A stretch of DNA of 64,000 nucleotides from Candidatus Heimdallarchaeota archaeon (GTDB taxonomy: Archaea > Asgardarchaeota > Heimdallarchaeia > Heimdallarchaeales > Kariarchaeaceae): assembly GCA_026702845.1 (NCBI GenBank), contig JADCLS010000005.1, positions 296,420 through 360,419 of the forward strand, given 5' to 3'. The translations under genes were made by a program, and so were the position numbers. The notes beneath the pieces were generated by a model. That model did no database searches. It was not told the DNA's origin and worked only from the letters and a program-made list of their open reading frames with translations. Of the stretch, positions 56,022 through 64,000 are shown piece after piece (position 1 is the first letter of the stretch; every line of letters starts with the position of its first letter).

Positions 56022-56600
56022 ATGGATGAACTCACCGGCAGTGATCATATTCTCATGTTACCATCTGCCCCAAGCTATATGACTTTGATGAAGACTATAA
56101 AGGGAAAACCAGAAGGTCAGCCAATCTGGATTTCCTTTATTCATAAAGAGGAATTCAGCCTATCAAATAAAAATATTTCAACAACGCTTATCTCATTATC
56201 GAAAATACTTGCAGATCTAGCAACTGAGGAAACAGGGAAGGTAGTACATCTGACTTTGGAGGGTAAAACATATAATATCTACATCCCAGGTCTTGAAACC
56301 TTTCAAATATCATTTGTTATCGTGTTTGAGGATAATGATCATATCCTTGTTGAGCTCAAACACAGAGATGAACTCGTATTTCTGATAGTAAAAGAGTTAG
56401 AAGAATTGAAGCCACTTGTAGATTATTTGCCTATGAATGAAGATGAAATCACAATGGATGATCCCTTATATAGAGAGATCCAAGATGCTATTGCTAGAAC
56501 CATTTTGGCATGGGATAAAAAACGAGTAAAATATTTGAGAGATAAACTAGAGGAGGAACGAAAACGAATCGCCAAAATTGCTAAACAGGAAATGAAATGA
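56022..56600 (+). CDS. hypothetical protein, possible degenerate longin-like domain
   Basis: A 192-residue soluble protein. Residues 30-130 alternate strands and helices (IWISFIHKEEF, STTLISLSKILADLATEE, VVHLTLEGKTYNIYI, FQISFVIVFEDND) in an order like a longin/roadblock fold and not far in pattern from the domains at 5856-6566 and 58055-59140, although motifs are not shared. The last 60 residues are a charged helix (KYLRDKLEEERKRIAKIA). ATG start. Function unknown. Confidence 0.55.
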   Translation: MDELTGSDHILMLPSAPSYMTLMKTIKGKPEGQPIWISFIHKEEFSLSNKNISTTLISLSKILADLATEETGKVVHLTLEGKTYNIYIPGLETFQISFVIVFEDNDHILVELKHRDELVFLIVKELEELKPLVDYLPMNEDEITMDDPLYREIQDAIARTILAWDKKRVKYLRDKLEEERKRIAKIAKQEMK

Positions 56601-56632
56601 TAACTGAATATAAAAATTATCACACGGAATCT

Positions 56633-57838
56633 TTAATCATTTTCTAAAATCCTAGGTCTTTTCTGATGTATAACTAGCATGATCATAGGTATGATTAGGA
56701 AACTAAAAATTCCTATTCCCGGTGTTGGCTTAATTATACTATCTTCATCAGAGATGGTAGAATTATTGATCTGACTGGAAACTGTAGTATCTACTATATC
56801 AGTAGTGGTTGTATCTAATTCAAATTGCAAGTTATCTACCTTGATAGCACTATTTCTGTTATCAGGTGCGTAAGTGGTCATCAGAACAGAGCCATCAAGA
56901 GAAAAATCAATCGTAGACCAGGAACAAGATTGATGATCCAGTAATAATTGCATCTCACCTGTGTAATGATTATATACATAGGTTGTGCAACTTTGTCCGG
57001 CAATGAATACAAGATCATGGATAGGATGTAACTCTGGAAAATGTAAACCTGGTTTAGTACTAATTGTGTTGATGGAATAATCTTCCATATTCATTATCTG
57101 AAGGCCATTTTCAGAAGCAAGAACAAGTTCACCTGCCCGGGTGAATTCCATATCATAATCAAGTGATACATTGGTTGAATACAGGTGATCACCTGTGCTG
57201 ACATCAAGAATAGTGAAATTTTTGGGTTCATTCTCATATTCAGCAGCATTCCTGTAGTACCAACGTGTGTAGGCTACCTTAGATCCATCCTGTGATATGG
57301 CTATACTGTGATAATCATATCCTGGTGAGGTATAATTGAGTAAAAATGAATTCGTGTTTAGGTCAAAAACAAAAATATTCCCATAGCCTGCAGCATAGGC
57401 TAGAATCCCATCCTCTGTGACATCAGATTCCCACTGACCCTGCACATCAATAGCATAGTTCCTAAATCTTGTTATTTCCTCATTCAAGGTGATATTCGTG
57501 TTCACATCGAAAAACACCATCATACCACCCAGATCTCTAACCATGTACATATCCAGCTCACGTATGGTTTCTGCACCTCGAGGAGCATTAATCAGGGGAG
57601 ATTCGTTCCGATCCATCTCATCTATGAGTGTTCCATTTAGATTATATGTATAGATTTGAGATTTGTAATTTCCACCTGCAACAATCATGGTATCAGAATA
57701 TAAAGCAAAGGTGGGTGCAAAATCTTGATCACCAACTTCAATGAGCACAATCTCAGACAGACTAATAGATATAATCTTAGCGTTAGATACAGGTATGAGT
57801 ACAAACAGGGACAGTAACAAAATGTACCGAATTTGCAT
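56633..57838 (-). CDS. surface beta-propeller-like protein
   Basis: A 401-residue exported protein. Signal peptide at residues 1-20 (MQIRYILLLSLFVLIPVSNA). The middle (25-340) repeats WD40/YVTN-like blades (HSIAISQDGSKVAYTRWYY, IFVFDLNTNSFLLNYTSPG, TIDFSLDGSVLMTTYAPDN). The C-terminal part is a Thr/Ser linker (TTTDIVDTTVSSQINN), then a hydrophobic segment (GIGIFSFLIIPMIMLVI) and a basic tail. Beta-propellers usually bind other proteins. ATG start. Confidence 0.8.
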   Translation of the reverse strand: MQIRYILLLSLFVLIPVSNAKIISISLSEIVLIEVGDQDFAPTFALYSDTMIVAGGNYKSQIYTYNLNGTLIDEMDRNESPLINAPRGAETIRELDMYMVRDLGGMMVFFDVNTNITLNEEITRFRNYAIDVQGQWESDVTEDGILAYAAGYGNIFVFDLNTNSFLLNYTSPGYDYHSIAISQDGSKVAYTRWYYRNAAEYENEPKNFTILDVSTGDHLYSTNVSLDYDMEFTRAGELVLASENGLQIMNMEDYSINTISTKPGLHFPELHPIHDLVFIAGQSCTTYVYNHYTGEMQLLLDHQSCSWSTIDFSLDGSVLMTTYAPDNRNSAIKVDNLQFELDTTTTDIVDTTVSSQINNSTISDEDSIIKPTPGIGIFSFLIIPMIMLVIHQKRPRILEND

Positions 57839-58054
57839 ACTAACTGCATTCAGCTGCTTTTTTATACATTTTCCTTATTCACCAAATATAATACTCAATA
57901 GAGGCAATTCTCTTCAGCTTCCACGTAGGTATGGTAATTTTTTAATAGTTTTTAGGATTTGGAGTGAAGCTGGTGAATAACAATTAAGAGTTAATATGAA
58001 GGATTATTTCCTATTAGTAATATAGTACTCATTAGCCTAGCCATAGGGTTCCAA

Positions 58055-59140
58055 TTGATTGTTGTTTTCAGTCTGCTAGTTCTCACTATCTTTGTGGTGA
58101 GACGGTACTTACAATCAGGAATCCGAATATTCCTCATGATGGCCAGTTCAAGTCTTTGTGCAGGCATTGGTGCTATTTTTGAGTTATTTACATATTCAGA
58201 AGCCCAGGAAAGCATGAGAGCACATATGATGGGGTTGGCTTACAGTTACTATATTATTGCAACTCTCTTTGTTTTCTTATTTTCTGAGCACTTTACAAGA
58301 GAGAATGTGAGAACCTCAAGATTGGTGATACATACAATTCTAGTAGGGTTCACTGTCAAATACTACATTCAAGTTGGTAGTATGGAGATGAAGAATACAG
58401 ATCTGCCATTCTATGATATAAATGGTGATGATCTATGGTTGGTAGCTAGTAACTTACTAGTTTTTGCCGTGGCTAGTTATTTCATCCTTGATAATTTTCT
58501 GAAAGCATTAAAATTTGCTAAAACAGATGAAAACAGAAAAAGGATCTACTTAATGATACTTGGATATATATTTGCTGGATTTCTGACACCATTCACCAGA
58601 CAACTTGCTTTCTTGTTCCTATCCAGTAGTTCTGAGATGATTCAGGCCATTTTCATTGGAATAGTCCCTAATATATTCTTGGCAGTAGGATCTATTATCA
58701 TTAGTATTCCATATGTCACCAGCAAGGATATCAGCTTCTTGGCTTCACAACACTATTATCATCTTTTGATTATACGAGAAGGAGGAGTGCTCCTATGGGA
58801 ATACCAATTTCCCCAAGAGAATAAGACATTGAGTGCGAGTTTATTCAGTTCTGGAATTACAGCCATTACGGAACTAATACAAGAAACAGCAGGAATTGAG
58901 GCAAATCTGGAAATGGTGAAATTTGAAGGTAGGATATTAATTGTGCGACGCTATGAGAATGTGATCGGGATACTAATCACGGAGTTCTGTACGGAATTTT
59001 TACGGAAGGCATTATATGATATGGTGGTTAGATTCAAAGAGGAGATTATCAGTACTGATTTGATAAGCTATATCCACGATGATGACCTGCATGCCCTGCA
59101 GATAATGCAACAAACCCTGGGAATGGTTGTGGAGACTTAA
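58055..59140 (+). CDS. membrane protein (about 7 TM) with C-terminal longin-like domain
   Basis: A 361-residue protein read from TTG 58055. The frame stays open upstream to 57995 with hydrophobic codons but no ATG/GTG/TTG, so the start may be wrong or the N-terminus damaged. Hydrophobic helices lie at about 1-16, 25-45, 62-80, 92-108, 130-148, 170-195 and 205-228. From about residue 232 the soluble tail (HLLIIREGGVLLWEY, LFSSGITAITELIQET, VKFEGRILIVRRYENVIGILI) matches the longin/roadblock-like domain of the MIT protein at 5856-6566. This suggests a membrane receptor or scaffold carrying a GTPase- or partner-docking domain; function is inferred. Confidence 0.75.
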   Translation: MIVVFSLLVLTIFVVRRYLQSGIRIFLMMASSSLCAGIGAIFELFTYSEAQESMRAHMMGLAYSYYIIATLFVFLFSEHFTRENVRTSRLVIHTILVGFTVKYYIQVGSMEMKNTDLPFYDINGDDLWLVASNLLVFAVASYFILDNFLKALKFAKTDENRKRIYLMILGYIFAGFLTPFTRQLAFLFLSSSSEMIQAIFIGIVPNIFLAVGSIIISIPYVTSKDISFLASQHYYHLLIIREGGVLLWEYQFPQENKTLSASLFSSGITAITELIQETAGIEANLEMVKFEGRILIVRRYENVIGILITEFCTEFLRKALYDMVVRFKEEIISTDLISYIHDDDLHALQIMQQTLGMVVET

Positions 59141-59198
59141 TTTGAAATATTAGATTTAATGAATTTATTAATCAGAATATGATTTAGATATTAGGTAA

Positions 59199-62100
59199 TT
59201 ACTCAATTCGTTTTCTTACTGCAACCAGAACAATAAATCCAGCCAATAATTGATAAATCATCAAAATAGGTAGAAAACCACCTCTCGAAACATCATCGGG
59301 ATCCTCACTAACAGGATCTCCTGGTCCAGTATTGCTTTGAGCTATTACATTCACAACCACAGAACTAGTTGCTGAATTTCCTTCAGTATCAAAAATTTTG
59401 AGCATGATGGTATATGTACCACTTGATAATGAGTCCAGATTGAAGAAGATCATCTGGCCATCATACCATGTATTTGAGGACATCAAGGTCCCATCCTGAG
59501 TAATCTCATAATAATCAGGGCTATCATCAAAAACCTGCCATTCTATTTGATATCCCAAATCTCCTTCATTTATGTCCATACTAGATGGTGAATTCAGAGT
59601 AATACTTGGATCCACCCTGGCAATCACTTGTATAGTAACTGAATAATATGCCTGTAACCCACGCAAATCAAAGAAGCTGACATAGATGGTGTAATACCCT
59701 GCCACTGTGGATGAGAAAACGTATGTAATCTCCTCTCCACTGAAGTAATCACCTGATTTCACAACCTCACCATCCAAAGTCATGGTATAATTGCTAGGAT
59801 TCTTATCAGTGACCACAAATGTTAGACTAACTGTTTCATCATTACTAATAGAATAGGATGAAAGAGGATAGGTTTGCATCACTGGAGCAGTATTGTCTCT
59901 ATAAACTGTTACTGATGAGCTATACATACCAAAATTACCATAGGTATCATTAACCAATAAGGTGACATTGAATATCTGAGAATTGCTCAAATCAGCTCGT
60001 AGATGACTGAGATCATAGGTTAGAGAGTCTCCGGATACAAAACCAGAAATATCAGTTACACCATCAATCAACACACTGTACATCCATAAGTGTAGGTCAG
60101 AGTATGTAAAGGTGATATTCTTCTCATCTCCCTCGTAGAAAGAAGTTGAAGATATTCCAGAAACAATAGGAGCAGTTTGATCTGTCAGAACATTCACTGC
60201 ATGAACATGTACCTTCACATTTCCATTAGTATCATAGGCATAGATCTTGATTAGATGTATTCCCACATCCAAGCCATCAATATTGAAGCTAATCTCATCT
60301 CCTGCCAAATAGGTTGCATTGGTGCTAGTTACACCATCCACTTCAATACCATAGGATGTTGGATTTGCATCTGCCAGAGTTATTGATAAATCATTACCTA
60401 TCTCATCTACCTCATATGAGGTAGGTCCAGTGACATCGATTTCAGGTAGCACATCATCATAGGTCACATGGACCATAATCTCATAGGTAAGGGTATTATC
60501 ATTGATATCATACACAACTATGGTAAAATTATGATACCCTATATCTAGGTCTGTCAAATTATAATAAATGGTCTCATAAGATTCATAGGAGCCAAAACCA
60601 ACCTTGGTTCCATTCTGGAATAACTCATAATCCACGGGATTACGATCATAAAACGTCCAGAAGAGTTGCTGTTCCGTTGCATTTTCCTCGTATACAAGTG
60701 TGATCTCACTGGTTGGGTAGGCCGTTGTCGGTGCACTTTGATCTTTCAACAGGTTGACAAATACTTCGTACTGTGCCTCATTACCAAATGCATCAGTAAC
60801 CGCGATGGTTACATTCCACAAGCCATATGGTAGAAAGTCAATTAGGAAGGAAATGAATGAATAGGAAGCATACTCTCCATCCATCCAAATGGTATTGTTA
60901 ACATACACATCAAATATTCCTCCATTTGAATCAAAAATCATCCAGTCGACAGAGATTCCATCATAACCCTGTTGATATCCACTATCAGCCTTGATGAGTA
61001 AGATTTGTGGGGTATTAGTATCTGCTCGCACATCAATTACTATACCCATATATTCCTCGTTAGAATCTGCATCAAATACAGTCATAGAATAGAGGTATTC
61101 TGATTCTGCATATGAGAATGTATCGATGGTGTAGAGTAGTGTCTGTCCAGAATACCAGGTACCTGCATCCAGAGATGTACTATCCTCCACAAAATTGTAT
61201 GTGGTTGGATCACCATATATCAAATATGCAATATCAACCACCTCTCCAGCGGTGATCTCATTTGAAGGGGAAAGTAATCTTCCAAATAGAGCTAGTTGAT
61301 AGGAGATAACAATAATATCAAAGGCTATTGTAGAAGTAATAGTTGTTCCCTCTGCTGTCAAGATCACAATTTCATACTCATGAACATCAGTTAAGCCAGT
61401 AATATCAATCAGTACGTAATCTTCAGTTCCCGCACCAATTTGAGAACCATCCTTATTTAGCACATATGAAGTAATTTGATTATAATAGAAGACAAATTCC
61501 TTAGGACCAGTAATATAATCGATAGTCAAATCGAGATTATACGCATCTGTGAACTTGTACTTCTGGAAATTATCTGTGTGTATCAAGTTATGACTGATAA
61601 TAGAATTGTTTGTATTATAATTGACATTTATACCACGAGTTTCGTTGCCTGAGAAGCCAAAACCAAAGATATTTGAGATGTAATTAGAAAGAATACTAAC
61701 TGAATTCTTGACCTCATGTACTTTGATGGCATTAATCACAGCATAACTCGAGGTGGGTCGAATATTAGTCACATTGATATTATTGATGGCATTATCACTA
61801 ATCATGACATCATAACTATCAGATACTGCTATGTCATTTACCAGTATACCATTGACTTCTGCATAACTTTGTGAATTAGCTTCAACAACGACTGCTATAT
61901 CTGTGACCACATTGTTCGTGATGGTGATATTACTTGTAGAAGTAAATCCTCTTATGTGGAGGCCATCTACAAAAGGTACTCTGTATGTTGGTTTAGAGGT
62001 AGTACCTGATATAATTGTAGAGACATAATTATCATCGACAATGGTATCATTACCCCAAAGATCGATACCCACAAAGCTGAAATCATTGGATAATGTTGTA

Positions 62101-63422
62101 TCTAGACGACAATCATAGATTGTATTGGCATACACCCTTCCATTATGATATGAACCATATAATCCCTTGAAGTAATAATCATCGCCTTGTTCAAAAACTG
62201 TAGCATTGATATGCATAATGGAATTGTGTTTCATGAATAGTTCGTAAGTTGATGTGTAGTAACCATAGAAAAAGAAATTAGTTTTTGATGTGTACTGCAC
62301 ACCATAGATCTCGTTTCCTGTATAGTTTGTCAGGCCTTCTGAATTTAGAATATAAAATCCGTACATCTTACCCTGATAATCGGCTTGAGATGTCAGAATC
62401 ACAAATCTTATGATATTCATGAAAGCATTAACATCCTCGGAATACATTGAATACAAGCCATAAAAATACAGGTTCTCACCTTTGATTAGGCTAATAATAT
62501 TGCCCTCATAAGTAGCATTTCTATTGTATTGATCCTCAAAACCATAAAATCTTGATGAGTAATAGATATTATGTATCTCATTACCAGCAATATAGGAATC
62601 ATTACTCCAGGTGATTTTTGTTCCCTTGAAATACTCACTTACAGACATATCAGAGATCTCATTTGCCTTTATAGTCAGGTTCAACACGCTCCACAGATAA
62701 AATCCTATGAAAAATGGTGTAGTTACATCTTTAATTTGGTTCTCTGAGATGGAATAATTCTCTGCAATGAATGTTGAATATCCAGAGTATACCCCATAGA
62801 CCTCATTTGCCTCAAAATCTTTCATCTCATTATTTGTGATCTCAACATTATGAGATCTGATGACATAAATTATCTGAATACTACTAGTTGATCGATGACC
62901 CTGAAACACATTGTCTAGAATTTCAATATTGTTGGAAGTATCAATACTTATCGCTCTGACCGTACCACCTTGATAATATGAATTCTTGAACAGGTTGGAT
63001 TCGATGGTTACATTCTCAGAACTGGTTATGGTTAGTGCAGTATAAAGATTATTAAACTCATTATTCCTGATAATGGTGTTATCACTACTGGTTAGAACAA
63101 GCTCTGTATCATATACAGAACCCTCCAGAATGGTATCAGGTGCAAAGTTGATCTCTAATTTTGATACACTACCCACCTGTTGGTATACAAGATCCATATC
63201 AAAATGCTGTATCGGTGCACCATTGCCATTAATAGACACTACACGTTGATCATCTTGATGGGAGATTTCAATGGGATATTCTTTCCCCTGAAATTTGATT
63301 GAAGTCGTTTCTTTATCAACAATCATACCATCATTGGGTTGAAGTGATAAAACTGGATAAATGCTTGCGAGTAACATCACAAGAACAAAAATGCTTCTTT
63401 TTGTCATGATTACTTTCCTCAT
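59199..63422 (-). CDS. giant surface protein: parallel beta-helix plus Ig-like modules
   Basis: A 1407-residue exported protein. ATG at 63422; the ATG five codons on (63407) has GAGGAAA before it and a cleaner signal peptide (MTKRSIFVLVMLLASIYPVLS). Residues about 90-660 are a right-handed parallel beta-helix (NosD/CASH-like) with many N-x-I-x-x-N turns (SSDNTIIRNNEFNNLYTALT, ISDNAINNINVTNI). Residues about 690-1360 are seven Ig-like modules of the type in the giant at 30907-36930. A C-terminal membrane helix ends VRKRIE. Many Asn-X-Ser/Thr sites. Probably binds a surface polymer or partner cell; enzyme activity cannot be claimed. Confidence 0.85.
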   Translation of the reverse strand: MRKVIMTKRSIFVLVMLLASIYPVLSLQPNDGMIVDKETTSIKFQGKEYPIEISHQDDQRVVSINGNGAPIQHFDMDLVYQQVGSVSKLEINFAPDTILEGSVYDTELVLTSSDNTIIRNNEFNNLYTALTITSSENVTIESNLFKNSYYQGGTVRAISIDTSNNIEILDNVFQGHRSTSSIQIIYVIRSHNVEITNNEMKDFEANEVYGVYSGYSTFIAENYSISENQIKDVTTPFFIGFYLWSVLNLTIKANEISDMSVSEYFKGTKITWSNDSYIAGNEIHNIYYSSRFYGFEDQYNRNATYEGNIISLIKGENLYFYGLYSMYSEDVNAFMNIIRFVILTSQADYQGKMYGFYILNSEGLTNYTGNEIYGVQYTSKTNFFFYGYYTSTYELFMKHNSIMHINATVFEQGDDYYFKGLYGSYHNGRVYANTIYDCRLDTTLSNDFSFVGIDLWGNDTIVDDNYVSTIISGTTSKPTYRVPFVDGLHIRGFTSTSNITITNNVVTDIAVVVEANSQSYAEVNGILVNDIAVSDSYDVMISDNAINNINVTNIRPTSSYAVINAIKVHEVKNSVSILSNYISNIFGFGFSGNETRGINVNYNTNNSIISHNLIHTDNFQKYKFTDAYNLDLTIDYITGPKEFVFYYNQITSYVLNKDGSQIGAGTEDYVLIDITGLTDVHEYEIVILTAEGTTITSTIAFDIIVISYQLALFGRLLSPSNEITAGEVVDIAYLIYGDPTTYNFVEDSTSLDAGTWYSGQTLLYTIDTFSYAESEYLYSMTVFDADSNEEYMGIVIDVRADTNTPQILLIKADSGYQQGYDGISVDWMIFDSNGGIFDVYVNNTIWMDGEYASYSFISFLIDFLPYGLWNVTIAVTDAFGNEAQYEVFVNLLKDQSAPTTAYPTSEITLVYEENATEQQLFWTFYDRNPVDYELFQNGTKVGFGSYESYETIYYNLTDLDIGYHNFTIVVYDINDNTLTYEIMVHVTYDDVLPEIDVTGPTSYEVDEIGNDLSITLADANPTSYGIEVDGVTSTNATYLAGDEISFNIDGLDVGIHLIKIYAYDTNGNVKVHVHAVNVLTDQTAPIVSGISSTSFYEGDEKNITFTYSDLHLWMYSVLIDGVTDISGFVSGDSLTYDLSHLRADLSNSQIFNVTLLVNDTYGNFGMYSSSVTVYRDNTAPVMQTYPLSSYSISNDETVSLTFVVTDKNPSNYTMTLDGEVVKSGDYFSGEEITYVFSSTVAGYYTIYVSFFDLRGLQAYYSVTIQVIARVDPSITLNSPSSMDINEGDLGYQIEWQVFDDSPDYYEITQDGTLMSSNTWYDGQMIFFNLDSLSSGTYTIMLKIFDTEGNSATSSVVVNVIAQSNTGPGDPVSEDPDDVSRGGFLPILMIYQLLAGFIVLVAVRKRIE
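59340..61350 (-). repeat. seven Ig-like modules in the second giant surface protein
   Basis: Seven modules of about 270 bases, each with a (V/F/L)W strand, a (D/N)xNPxxY turn, an NG/DG hairpin, a G-x-Y/W strand and a GxxNxTIxVxD end. They share this pattern with the modules at 34940-36830 and with the single module in the protein at 36927-37370. Confidence 0.7.
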
Positions 63423-63862
63423 TAGTTAATTTTTAGATTTGAATCGACTTAATAAACTTAATTAATTTATAGTTACATTAAATGGAGTATTTACGATTCT
63501 ATTTGGTAATGCCTACAGGCTTGAATAAATACGATTGATTTCCTAAGTGAAGTGATTGAAGATCCGCAGCGGATTCTAAGTAATTTGTTGAAAATGAAGT
63601 AAATAATGCCAATGAAATCTCCCCAAAGTTGGAAATTTGTAAGATCGAACCCGAATTTATATAAAAAATATAGTGATTAGACGAGTTGCTTTTATTGTCA
63701 TCTGAAGGTTATGAGTGCAAAAATCTAAGGAACAGAAGGTAATTCACTAATTAAATATTTTTATGAAAAAATTCTGTGTAAGAGTATCAAAATATATTCA
63801 AAAAAAATATTTTTAGTATATTAAATACTAATGGAATTTTAGTACTTGTTTACCCCCCTAAC
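63423..63862. other. gene-free AT-rich stretch before a transposase fragment
   Basis: About 440 bases without a gene. It contains a short palindrome ATCCGC-A-GCGGAT near 63561-63574, a TATA-like run near 63659-63674 and many A/T runs. Near 63848-63866 the sequence TTTACCCCCCTAACTTAA, just past the transposase stop, may be part of the terminal repeat of the insertion element that enters from the right. Confidence 0.4.
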
Positions 63863-64000
63863 TTAACTTCCACAACTTAATATCCCAAGAATCTCATCGT
63901 AGGGATTATCTCCACGTAGATTCCATGTTTCAAACATGGTGGCAAACCGTTCCAGGGTTTGCTTGCCTCGGTCAGAGGCAACAAAACCTCTGATCTTGCG
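63863..64000 (-). mobile_element. IS66-like transposase, C-terminal end (runs off right edge)
   Basis: The minus strand reads 45 codons ending at TAA 63863-63865, with no stop back to the window edge. The peptide (RKIRGFVASDRGKQTLERFA followed by TMFETW..RGDNPYDEILGIL) matches the C-terminal pattern of IS66-type transposases, where KxxGxFxSxxGxxxFAxxxSxxxTxxxxGxNxxxxL is typical. Only the tail is visible, so family assignment is tentative and it is not possible to say if the element is whole. The GC content of this tail is higher than in the DNA beside it. Confidence 0.6.

Noticed and set aside
57996..58025. Short open frame ATG AAG GAT TAT... upstream of the 7TM-like gene
   Set aside because: Only nine codons, ending in TAG; it may be the true start with a base error but cannot be supported as a separate gene.
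1..64000. CRISPR array or prophage
   Set aside because: No regularly spaced direct repeats, and no phage structural or integrase genes were seen.

Overview
The window looks like a piece of an Asgard archaeal chromosome, most probably of the Heimdallarchaeia type (inferred from gene content; there is no rRNA or universal marker here to prove it). The DNA is AT-rich and genes are short-spaced with archaeal TATA-like boxes. Alongside archaeal and bacterial-type genes there are proteins usually thought of as eukaryotic: a Rab/Ras-like GTPase, a Bax-inhibitor-1 membrane protein, longin-like domains (one behind a MIT-like helical hairpin), AUR1-like PAP2 enzymes, a histone-deacetylase-fold enzyme, leucine-rich repeat proteins and, most strikingly, proteins that resemble the E2 (UFC1) and E3 (UFL1) of the eukaryotic UFM1-conjugation (UFMylation) pathway.

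Layout. 0-7.3 kb, minus strand: two AUR1/PAP2-like lipid enzymes, the UFC1-like E2, a methyltransferase, a 1077-residue protein with a multi-pass membrane half and a UFL1-like winged-helix half, a MIT-plus-longin-like protein and a Bax-inhibitor-1 protein. 7.4-16.9 kb: an unknown membrane protein, an IMPACT-family protein, the small GTPase, a surface thioredoxin, a metallophosphoesterase, an SLC13-type transporter and a lone OppF-type ATPase. 17-26 kb: a protease block, with two tandem surface subtilases facing a TldD/TldE pair. 26-30.7 kb: two LRR proteins, a protein with an Hsp90-like ATPase N-terminus and an HExxH motif near its C-terminus, and GrpE. 30.8-37.4 kb: a giant surface protein whose signal peptide lies in another frame, plus a small one-module surface protein. 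37.4-43.2 kb: MobA and a three-subunit NAD-linked formate dehydrogenase. 43.2-53.4 kb: a hybrid sensor kinase, the HDAC-fold enzyme, a TPR protein, a serine hydrolase, an MFS transporter, a coiled-coil protein, a MerR/GyrI pair and a GNAT-like protein. 53.5-64 kb: a Gfo/Idh/MocA oxidoreductase broken by one in-frame TGA, a VOC protein, membrane and surface proteins, a 7TM-like protein ending in the same longin-like domain as at 5.9 kb, a second giant surface protein (beta-helix plus Ig-like modules), and the C-terminal end of an IS66-like transposase at the right edge.

The genes fall into several working groups: a possible membrane-anchored UFM1-like conjugation machine (E1 and modifier not in the window); a cell-surface group of secreted proteins that share a C-terminal membrane helix with a basic tail and share Ig-like modules; a protein quality-control group (subtilases, TldDE, GrpE, HATPase/HExxH protein); and a molybdenum-dependent formate/NAD redox unit with its own cofactor enzyme. 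I saw no tRNA, rRNA or CRISPR array.
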